The notes beneath the pieces are model-generated. The model searched no databases. It had not been told where the DNA came from and was given only the letters and a program-made list of their open reading frames with translations. DNA of 5,736 nucleotides from Hominenteromicrobium gallistercoris. GTDB lineage: Bacteria; Bacillota; Clostridia; Oscillospirales; Acutalibacteraceae. The DNA lies in contig DWXR01000117.1 in the NCBI GenBank assembly GCA_019119145.1, positions 1 to 5,736 on the forward strand, read 5' to 3'. A program made the position numbers and the translations under genes. Shown here in pieces: positions 1 through 5,041 of this stretch (its first letter is position 1; each line of letters begins with the position of its first letter).

Positions 1-8
1 GAAACCAG

Positions 9-44
9 AATATACCGCAACTGTAATACAAGCTGCGGTATATT
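9..44. promoter_or_regulatory. Nested palindrome upstream of the MarR gene, possible operator
   Basis: Two perfect 11-base arms (9-19 and 34-44, AATATACCGCA and its complement) are separated by 14 bases. Inside them sits a second dyad, TGTA-A-TACA (22-30), with almost the same centre. MarR-type repressors bind palindromes near their own promoters, and this element lies about 30 bases upstream of a TATAAT box, so an operator is a reasonable inference. It could instead be the terminator of a gene left of the window, but the arms are followed only by TTTGAG rather than a long T-run. Confidence 0.45.
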
Positions 45-76
45 TGAGCGATAAAATAATTGCAGGGGTAGGAAAC

Positions 77-82
77 TATAAT
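77..82 (+). promoter_or_regulatory. Candidate -10 box (TATAAT) for the marR-ABC operon
   Basis: A perfect TATAAT is present, which would place the transcription start near base 89 and give a leader of roughly 107 bases before the preferred marR start. No matching -35 box stands 16-18 bases upstream; TTGCAG at 60-65 is only 11 bases away. The promoter is therefore either activator-dependent or misplaced. There is no extended -10 TG. Confidence 0.4.
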
Positions 83-92
83 ATATCCCAAA

Positions 93-175
93 CTCAACAA
101 TTAAGCGCATGACCGTTCGCCGCACGCCGATGTTGAGCCGAGAAACAGTCTTCAAAACACGCAGATTTTTTTTTT
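93..175 (+). other. Structured leader of marR with a T10 run
   Basis: If transcription starts near 89, the leader contains a 7-bp perfect inverted repeat (CTCAACA 93-99 with TGTTGAG 131-137) enclosing about 31 bases. A run of ten T follows at 166-175, directly before the ribosome binding site of marR. No stable GC-rich hairpin directly abuts the T-run, so it is not called as a terminator. The in-frame ATGs at 109 and 130 have no ribosome binding site and are taken to lie in the leader. Confidence 0.3.
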
Positions 176-176
176 C

Positions 177-184
177 AGAAAGGA
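177..184 (+). promoter_or_regulatory. Ribosome binding site of marR
   Basis: AGAAAGGA stands 11 bases before the ATG at 196. It directly abuts the in-frame ATG at 184, which leaves no spacing for that codon. This favours 196 as the start. Confidence 0.6.
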
Positions 185-195
185 TGCGACTTCAA

Positions 196-672
196 ATGCC
201 AAAAGAGCGGATTGACCACGCACTGCACGCATTGAACGCCACAATGCGCCGGTTCATCGACAACTATTCCCACAAGCGGGAGAACGACCAGCTCACCGGA
301 GCCAACACCTGGGTGATCCTCTTCATCGCCGAGCACAGCGGCTCCCCCGTTTACCTGCGGGACGTCGAGCGCCATTTCGGCATCACGCGGTCCACAGCCT
401 CGAAGGTCGTCGACCTGCTCGTGCGCAAGGGCTTTGTGGAGCGCCACATCGGCGAGACCGACTCGCGCCTGCGCCGCCTGACGCTTACGCCGAAGGCCGA
501 GGAGCTGCTGCAGACCATCAACCAGGACCACGAAATGCTCGAGGGCGTGCTGACGCGCGGCTTTACGGCCAATGAGGTCCGCACGCTGGTGGCCTACCTG
601 CAGCGCATGCAGGACAACATCGACATCGCCACCATGGAGCGGCAGAAGGCCGCAAAGGAGGGACGCACTTGA
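196..672 (+). CDS. MarR-family winged helix-turn-helix transcriptional regulator
   Basis: This 158-aa protein has the normal length and layout of the MarR family, cytoplasmic dimeric repressors that usually respond to small ligands and control drug efflux or stress genes. A helical N-terminal dimerisation part (about 1-35) is followed by the winged helix-turn-helix (about 37-100). The recognition helix is near ITRSTASKVVDLLVRKGFV (63-81), and the wing carries the family's D-x-R pattern (D89, R91, in DSRLRRLTLTPKA). C-terminal helices (about 103-150) complete the dimer interface. The frame stays open upstream to ATG 109, but only 196 has a reasonably spaced ribosome binding site. The stop overlaps the first ABC gene by four bases, so this is very probably the local regulator of the exporter, and probably of itself through the palindrome at 9-44. 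The ligand cannot be read from the sequence. Confidence 0.93.
   Translation: MPKERIDHALHALNATMRRFIDNYSHKRENDQLTGANTWVILFIAEHSGSPVYLRDVERHFGITRSTASKVVDLLVRKGFVERHIGETDSRLRRLTLTPKAEELLQTINQDHEMLEGVLTRGFTANEVRTLVAYLQRMQDNIDIATMERQKAAKEGRT
654..662 (+). promoter_or_regulatory. Strong ribosome binding site that fixes a TTG start
   Basis: AAAGGAGGG lies inside the end of marR, six bases before TTG 669. The next in-frame ATG, at 684, is 21 bases away and too far to use this site. The TTG is therefore preferred as the start of the first ABC gene. Confidence 0.8.
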
Positions 673-2429
673 TTCGCAAGCTGATGCGGAGCATCCGCGA
701 GCAGAAGCGGAACTCCATCCTCGCCATGGTCACCATCAGCGGCGAGGTCGTTTTTGAGGTGATCATCCCGATGCTGATGGCCAACCTCATCGACTACGGC
801 ATCGACGCCGGCAACATGAACTATATTGTGAAAATGGGGCTCGTGCTGCTGCTTTCGGCCGCCGGGCAGCTGCTCTGCGGCATCGCCTCCGGCAAATTCG
901 CCGCCGAAGCCTCGAGCGGCTTTGCGCGGAACCTGCGCCACGACATGTTCTACAAGGTGCAGAACTTCTCCTTTTCCAATATTGATAAGTTCTCCACGGC
1001 CAGCATCGTCACCCGCCTGACGACAGACGTGACGAACCTGCAGAACACCTACCAGATGATCATCCGCATGGCGGTGCGCAGCCCGCTGATGATGATCTTC
1101 TCGCTCGTCGCCGCCTTCGCGATCGACGCGCAGCTCTCGCTGATCTTCCTCGCGATCATCCCGATCCTCGCGCTGGGCCTTTACTTCATCATGACGCGGA
1201 CGCACCCGATCTTCGAGCGCGTTTTCCGCACCTACGACTGGCTCAACGGCATCGTGCAGGAAAACCTGCACGGCATCCGCGTCGTCAAGTCGTTCGTGCG
1301 CGAGGACCACGAGGAAAAGAAGTTCGACTCGGTTTCCGAGCGCATCTATAAGGACTTCAAAAAGGCGGAGCAGCGCCTCGCCTGGAACGCCCCGCTGATG
1401 CAGCTGTGCATGTACGCCGCCGTCATCCTGATCTCCTGGTTCGGCGCGCGGACCATCGTCGCCTGCGGCGGCGACGCGGCACTCGGCCTTTCGACCGGCG
1501 AGCTGCTGAGCCTGATCTCTTACGCGACGCAGATCCTCATGAGCCTGATGGGCCTTTCGATGATCTTCGTCATGATCACGATCTCCCGCACCTCGGGCGA
1601 GCGCGCCGTGGAGCTGCTCGACGAGACGCCCGACATCTCCACGCCGGACAACGCCGTGACCGAAGTGCCGGACGGCAGCATCGCGTTTGAGCACGTCCGG
1701 TTCAGCTACCACAAGGGCGGCGGCAAGCCCGTGCTCGACGACATCGACCTGAAAATCCCGGCCGGCGCAACGGTCGGCATCATCGGCGGCACCGGCTCCT
1801 CAAAATCCAGCCTTGTGCAGCTCATCCCCCGCCTGTACGACGTACAGCAGGGCGCCGTGAAGGTCGGCGGCGTCGACGTGCGCCGCTACGACCTCGACGC
1901 GCTGCGCGGCGCGGTCGCGATGGTGCTGCAGAAAAACGTGCTGTTCTCCGGCACGATCAAGGAGAACCTGCGCTGGGGCGACGAGCACGCGACGGACGAG
2001 GAGCTCGTCCACGCCTGCAAGCTCGCGCAGGCGGACGACTTCATCCGCGCCTTCCCGCAGGGCTACGACACCTACATCGAACAGGGCGGCACCAACGTCT
2101 CCGGCGGCCAGAAGCAGCGCCTGTGCATTGCGCGCGCCCTGCTGAAGCACCCGAAGATTCTGATTCTCGACGACTCGACAAGCGCCGTCGACACGCGCAC
2201 CGACGCGCTGATCCGCGAGGCGTTCGCGACGGAGATCCCCGACACGACGAAGATCATCATCGCGCAGCGCATCGCCTCGGTACAGGACGCCGACATGATC
2301 CTCGTGCTCGACGACGGCCGCATCACGGCCTGCGGCAGGCATGAAGAGCTGCTCGAGTCCAGCCCGATCTACCGCGAGGTCTACGAATCCCAGACGAAAG
2401 GAGACGACGACAATGCCCCCACGTCCTAA
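669..2429 (+). CDS. ABC exporter half-transporter, degenerate-site subunit (YheI/BmrC/TM287-like)
   Basis: This is a 586-aa membrane protein with an N-terminal type I exporter domain of six predicted helices (about 16-42, 52-74, 134-153, 157-176, 242-263, 277-304) and a C-terminal ATPase domain (about 337-575). Visible motifs are the A-loop Tyr347, Walker A GGTGSSKS (373-380), Q-loop Gln421, signature VSGGQ (477-481), Walker B ending D501-D502, D-loop SAVD (505-508) and H-loop position Q533. The catalytic Glu after Walker B is Asp502 and the switch His is Gln533. Both changes mark the degenerate-site partner of heterodimeric exporters. The last conserved Gly of Walker A is Ser378. Its signature is canonical and should complete the active site of the partner encoded next. 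It probably exports hydrophobic drugs, lipids or peptides; the substrate is not readable. It starts at TTG, overlaps marR by 4 bp and its partner gene by 17 bp. Confidence 0.93.
   Translation: MIRKLMRSIREQKRNSILAMVTISGEVVFEVIIPMLMANLIDYGIDAGNMNYIVKMGLVLLLSAAGQLLCGIASGKFAAEASSGFARNLRHDMFYKVQNFSFSNIDKFSTASIVTRLTTDVTNLQNTYQMIIRMAVRSPLMMIFSLVAAFAIDAQLSLIFLAIIPILALGLYFIMTRTHPIFERVFRTYDWLNGIVQENLHGIRVVKSFVREDHEEKKFDSVSERIYKDFKKAEQRLAWNAPLMQLCMYAAVILISWFGARTIVACGGDAALGLSTGELLSLISYATQILMSLMGLSMIFVMITISRTSGERAVELLDETPDISTPDNAVTEVPDGSIAFEHVRFSYHKGGGKPVLDDIDLKIPAGATVGIIGGTGSSKSSLVQLIPRLYDVQQGAVKVGGVDVRRYDLDALRGAVAMVLQKNVLFSGTIKENLRWGDEHATDEELVHACKLAQADDFIRAFPQGYDTYIEQGGTNVSGGQKQRLCIARALLKHPKILILDDSTSAVDTRTDALIREAFATEIPDTTKIIIAQRIASVQDADMILVLDDGRITACGRHEELLESSPIYREVYESQTKGDDDNAPTS
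2397..2403 (+). promoter_or_regulatory. Ribosome binding site of the second ABC gene
   Basis: AAAGGAG stands nine bases before ATG 2413, inside the 3' end of the preceding gene. It rejects the more upstream in-frame ATG at 2341, which has no such site and would add 24 residues unlike the exporter family. Confidence 0.75.
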
Positions 2430-4338
2430 CGGCCCGCGGCTTTCCATGAAGGAAAGCCTGCAGCAGCTCGACAAAAAGACGCTGAAGCGGCTGCTTTCCT
2501 ATATGAAGCCATACCGCTTCCAGCTCATCCTCGTGTTCATCTGCATTGCGATCAGCGCCTTTGCCAGCGTCATGTCCTCGCTGTTCCTGCAGCGGCTGAT
2601 CGACGATTACATTGCGCCGCTCCTGCTCGAAGCCGCGCCGGTCTTCACCGGCCTGTTCTTCGCCCTGTGCCAGATGGCGGTCATCTACATCATCGGCGCG
2701 TTCGCCACGCTGTTCTACAACCGCATCATGGCGGTCATCTCGCAGGGCACGCTGAAAACCATCCGCGACGACATGTTCGCGCACATGCAGACGCTGCCGC
2801 TCAAATACTTCGACACGCACACGCACGGCGACGTGATGAGCCACTACACGAACGATACCGACACGCTGCGCCAGATGATCTCGCAGAGCATCCCGCAGAC
2901 GATTTCCTCGCTCTTCTCCGTTGTCGCCGTATTCTTCTCGATGCTGTCTTTGAGCGTCTGGCTGACGATTTTCGTCGTCGTGTTCCTGCTTTTGATGTTC
3001 AAGGTCATCGGCAAGGTCACGGCGAAAAGCGGCCGCTATTTCGTGCGGCAGCAGCAGTCGCTCGGCAACGTCAACGGCTACGTGGAGGAAATGATCAACG
3101 GCCAGAAGGTCGTCAAGGTCTTCTGCCACGAGGACAAGACGAAGCAGGCCTTTGACGAACGGAACGAGGATCTGTTCGAAAACGCCGCGGAAGCGAACAA
3201 ATTCGCAAACATCCTCGGCCCGATCATGAACGCGCTCGGCTATGCCCTGTACGTGCTGATCGCCGTGCTCGGCGGCCTCATGGCCCTTTTCAGCACACCG
3301 AACCTCACGCTCACCGGCATGGACGTCATGACGCTCGGCGCGATCGCCTCGTTCCTCCAGCTCTCGCGGAGCTTCGTGCAGCCGATCAGTCAGGTCACGC
3401 AGCAGATCTCCTCGATCATCATGGCCATGGCCGGCGCGTCCCGCATCTTCGCGCTCCTCGATGAGGAGAGCGAGCAGGACGCGGGCTACGTCACGCTGGT
3501 CAACGCCGAAAGGCGCGGCGACACGCTCGTCGAGAGCGAGAAGCGCACCGGCCTCTGGGCGTGGAAGCACCCGCACGGCGACGGCACCGTGACGTACACG
3601 GAGCTGCAGGGCCGCGTGGAGCTGCACGACGTGGACTTCGGCTACGTGCCCGACAAAATCGTCCTGCACGACATCAGCCTGTACGCAAAGCCGGGCCAGA
3701 AGATCGCCTTCGTCGGCGCGACGGGCGCGGGCAAGACGACGATCACGAACCTGATCAACCGCTTCTACGACATCGCCGACGGCAAGATCCGTTACGACGG
3801 CATCAACATCAATAAAATTAAGAAGCCGGATCTGCGCCGCTCGCTCGGCGTGGTCCTGCAGGACGTCAACCTGTTCACCGGCACGGTGATGGAAAACATC
3901 CGCTACGGCAAGCTCGACGCGACCGACGAGGAATGCATCGCGGCCGCGAAGCTCGCCAACGCGGACGGCTTCATCCGCATGCTGCCGGACGGCTACAACA
4001 CCGTGCTTTCGGGCGACGGCAGCGGCCTTTCGCAGGGCCAGCGCCAGCTGATCTCCATCGCCCGCGCAGCCGTCGCCGACCCGCCCGTCATGATCCTCGA
4101 CGAGGCGACCAGCTCCATCGACACGCGCACCGAGGCCATCGTGCAGCGCGGCATGGACGCGCTGATGCACGGCCGCACGGTCTTCGTGATCGCGCACCGG
4201 CTCTCGACGGTCAAGAATTCGAACGTCATCATGGTGCTCGACCACGGCCGCATCATCGAGCGCGGCACGCATCAGGACCTGATCGCCCAGAAGGGCGTCT
4301 ACTACCGCCTGTACACCGGCGCTTTCGAGCTGGAATAA
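2413..4338 (+). CDS. ABC exporter half-transporter, catalytic-site subunit (YheH/BmrD/TM288-like)
   Basis: This 641-aa partner of the preceding subunit has predicted membrane helices at about 34-58, 77-103, 160-182, 184-200, 267-294 and 305-330, then an ATPase domain at about 400-635. Its motifs are the A-loop Tyr411, Walker A GATGAGKT (435-442), Q-loop Gln483, signature LSQGQ (539-543), Walker B with D563 and catalytic E564, D-loop SSID (567-570) and switch His595. Walker A, Walker B and His are canonical, but the second residue of the signature's GG pair environment is changed (LSQGQ instead of LSGGQ). Pairing with the first subunit gives one full ATP site, built from this Walker A/B and the other's VSGGQ, and one degenerate site. 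About 45 extra residues (about 352-398) lie between the last helix and the ATPase domain and make it longer than its partner. The 17-bp overlap with the upstream gene suggests coupled, equimolar synthesis. The substrate is unknown. Confidence 0.93.
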   Translation: MPPRPNGPRLSMKESLQQLDKKTLKRLLSYMKPYRFQLILVFICIAISAFASVMSSLFLQRLIDDYIAPLLLEAAPVFTGLFFALCQMAVIYIIGAFATLFYNRIMAVISQGTLKTIRDDMFAHMQTLPLKYFDTHTHGDVMSHYTNDTDTLRQMISQSIPQTISSLFSVVAVFFSMLSLSVWLTIFVVVFLLLMFKVIGKVTAKSGRYFVRQQQSLGNVNGYVEEMINGQKVVKVFCHEDKTKQAFDERNEDLFENAAEANKFANILGPIMNALGYALYVLIAVLGGLMALFSTPNLTLTGMDVMTLGAIASFLQLSRSFVQPISQVTQQISSIIMAMAGASRIFALLDEESEQDAGYVTLVNAERRGDTLVESEKRTGLWAWKHPHGDGTVTYTELQGRVELHDVDFGYVPDKIVLHDISLYAKPGQKIAFVGATGAGKTTITNLINRFYDIADGKIRYDGININKIKKPDLRRSLGVVLQDVNLFTGTVMENIRYGKLDATDEECIAAAKLANADGFIRMLPDGYNTVLSGDGSGLSQGQRQLISIARAAVADPPVMILDEATSSIDTRTEAIVQRGMDALMHGRTVFVIAHRLSTVKNSNVIMVLDHGRIIERGTHQDLIAQKGVYYRLYTGAFELE

Positions 4339-4353
4339 AATCTGCGCGCACAC

Positions 4354-4382
4354 TTGATTTTCCCCCTGCGTCGTGATAAAAT
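4354..4382 (+). promoter_or_regulatory. Extended -10 promoter of the [2Fe-2S] protein gene
   Basis: TTGATT (4354-4359), a 17-base spacer and TAAAAT (4377-4382) are preceded by an extended -10 TGA (4374-4376). Transcription would start near 4389. The small gene therefore need not depend on readthrough from the exporter operon, although no terminator is visible between them. Confidence 0.65.
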
Positions 4383-4390
4383 CGCAGTAT

Positions 4391-4400
4391 ACAATATTGT
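4391..4400. promoter_or_regulatory. Perfect palindrome at the predicted transcription start, possible operator
   Basis: ACAATATTGT is a perfect 10-base palindrome lying just after the -10 box, where a repressor would block initiation. It is not a clear match to a Fur or PerR box. AT-rich palindromes of ten bases can occur by chance. Confidence 0.3.
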
Positions 4401-4432
4401 TGTTCTTTTTCCGTGAAAGGAGGAAAAGTCAA

Positions 4433-4642
4433 ATGACCCAGATTATGGAACCCGGCTACGAAATCTGCCACTGCAAAAAGGTGACGTTCGGCGACGTTGA
4501 GGACGCGCTGCAGCAGCTCCCGCATTTCGACGATGTTCTGCAGGCTTTTGACGATGTGCAGAAGATCACGCACTGCTCGACCGGATGCGGCAAATGTCAC
4601 GATAAAATCCTTGATGCGATCTCCGCCATCATGATGCACTAA
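4433..4642 (+). CDS. Bfd-like (2Fe-2S)-binding small protein
   Basis: This 69-aa cytoplasmic protein shows the BFD-type [2Fe-2S] pattern: Cys12-x-Cys14, then Cys52-x2-Cys55 in the typical CGKC context, with short helices between. An additional Cys48 lies just before the second pair. E. coli Bfd has a similar size and the same CxC...CxxC ligands; it passes electrons to bacterioferritin to release stored iron, and related domains occur in nitrite reductase and other redox enzymes. Which partner this one serves cannot be told, because no ferritin or reductase gene is next to it. ATG 4433 is chosen because AAAGGAGG (4416-4423) stands nine bases upstream. The frame is also open to GTG 4373, but that lies within the promoter. 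It has its own promoter and a strong terminator, so it is probably monocistronic. Confidence 0.88.
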   Translation: MTQIMEPGYEICHCKKVTFGDVEDALQQLPHFDDVLQAFDDVQKITHCSTGCGKCHDKILDAISAIMMH

Positions 4643-4830
4643 AAAAACTCCCGGAACATCGGCCGATGCTCCGGGAATTTTTTCCGCAATTTTACATTCA
4701 TCACAATTTCTTCGGACGGTTCCAGCACGGAATAAGGCTGAAACCGCCCTTTTTTATGCCGTTCACACAGATGGACAGGCAAAAAATTTTTCCGGAAGCC
4801 GCGATGGAAAATGTAGGAAATTTCGTTCAT
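4639..4830 (-). CDS. Possible small basic protein, unrecognised (leftward)
   Basis: The frame encodes 63 residues rich in Arg, Lys, His and Phe, with no family I recognise and no signal peptide or membrane segment. In its favour, AAGGA stands four bases before the ATG, a good extended -10 promoter lies about 90 bases upstream on the same strand, and a terminator sits at its 3' end. Against it, its last codons run through the terminator hairpin and its composition follows the AT-rich intergenic DNA. An 8-bp inverted repeat (4812-4819 with 4845-4852) would enclose its ribosome binding site and start codon in the RNA. The interval may instead encode a non-coding RNA, or nothing. Confidence 0.3.
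   Translation of the reverse strand: MNEISYIFHRGFRKNFLPVHLCERHKKGRFQPYSVLEPSEEIVMNVKLRKKFPEHRPMFREFF
4649..4683. terminator. Bidirectional intrinsic terminator
   Basis: Arms 4649-4659 and 4666-4676 pair over 11 positions with a single A-C mismatch, around a CGGCCG loop. Six T follow on the + strand (4678-4683). On the other side are seven A (4641-4647), which read as seven T for a leftward transcript. It ends the [2Fe-2S] gene and could also end a transcript coming from the promoter at 4926-4954. Confidence 0.88.
4714..4755 (+). terminator. Second terminator-like hairpin
   Basis: GGACGGTT (4714-4721) pairs with AACCGCCC (4742-4749) with one mismatch. After a one-base mismatch, CAGC (4723-4726) pairs with GCTG (4737-4740), leaving a ten-base loop. 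Six T follow (4750-4755). It would act as a backup terminator for rightward transcription past the first one. It is weaker than the hairpin at 4649-4683. Confidence 0.4.
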
Positions 4831-4925
4831 TTTTTCCTTGAAGATTCCTACAAAACCATGGGTGTGTTTTTGTTCATCTTTATGCGCTTTTTACCGCTCC
4901 CCACGCAGAAATCTGCTTTTCACTC

Positions 4926-4954
4926 AGTATAGCACGATTGCTTGAAAAAGTCTA
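4926..4954 (-). promoter_or_regulatory. Leftward extended -10 promoter
   Basis: Read on the minus strand, TAGACT, a 17-base spacer and TATACT are present, with TGC immediately before the -10 box (extended -10). Transcription would start near 4919 and run left towards the terminator at 4649-4676, giving an RNA of about 270-280 bases. No other gene on the minus strand explains it. Confidence 0.5.
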
Positions 4955-5041
4955 CATTATCGGGCGCGCGGTTCATCCGAAAAGACCTCTGCCGCTTTCT
5001 TTGCTGCAAACCTGCAATAAAAAGAAAGGATAAGAGGTTAA

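Larger units (their letters stand above)
4684..5041. other. AT-rich intergenic region without a certain gene
   Basis: Nearly 360 bases separate the terminator of the [2Fe-2S] gene from the secreted protein gene. Base composition is clearly poorer in GC than the genes around it. The region holds the second hairpin, the candidate leftward ORF and its promoter, and the ribosome binding site of the gene at 5042. I could not find a convincing rightward -35/-10 pair for that gene. No tRNA, riboswitch or repeat array is recognisable. Confidence 0.6.

Noticed and set aside
109..195. N-terminal extension of MarR from ATG 109 or 130
   Set aside because: Neither start has a ribosome binding site, the extension includes a Phe run from the T10 tract, and the protein from 196 already has full MarR length.
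594..1712. Long minus-strand frame (372 codons) opposite the first ABC gene
   Set aside because: It lies antisense to a motif-complete ABC exporter. Its product is full of Asp, Arg, His and Val runs typical of the reverse frame of GC-rich coding DNA and matches no family.
2341..2412. Upstream start of the second ABC gene at ATG 2341
   Set aside because: The extra 24 residues look like out-of-frame translation of the preceding gene, and AAAGGAG is placed for ATG 2413.
2323..4353. Very long minus-strand frame (676 codons) opposite the second ABC gene
   Set aside because: The length comes from codon bias of the real gene on the + strand. The translation is charged low-complexity sequence without domains.
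4341..4374. Possible terminator between the exporter operon and the [2Fe-2S] gene
   Set aside because: No stem of useful length followed by a T-run is present. The GCGCGC stretch near 4345 has no T-run after a hairpin.
4666..4932. Rightward frame of 88 codons in the intergenic region
   Set aside because: Its ATG lies inside the terminator hairpin and has no ribosome binding site. The Phe-rich product reflects AT-rich DNA.
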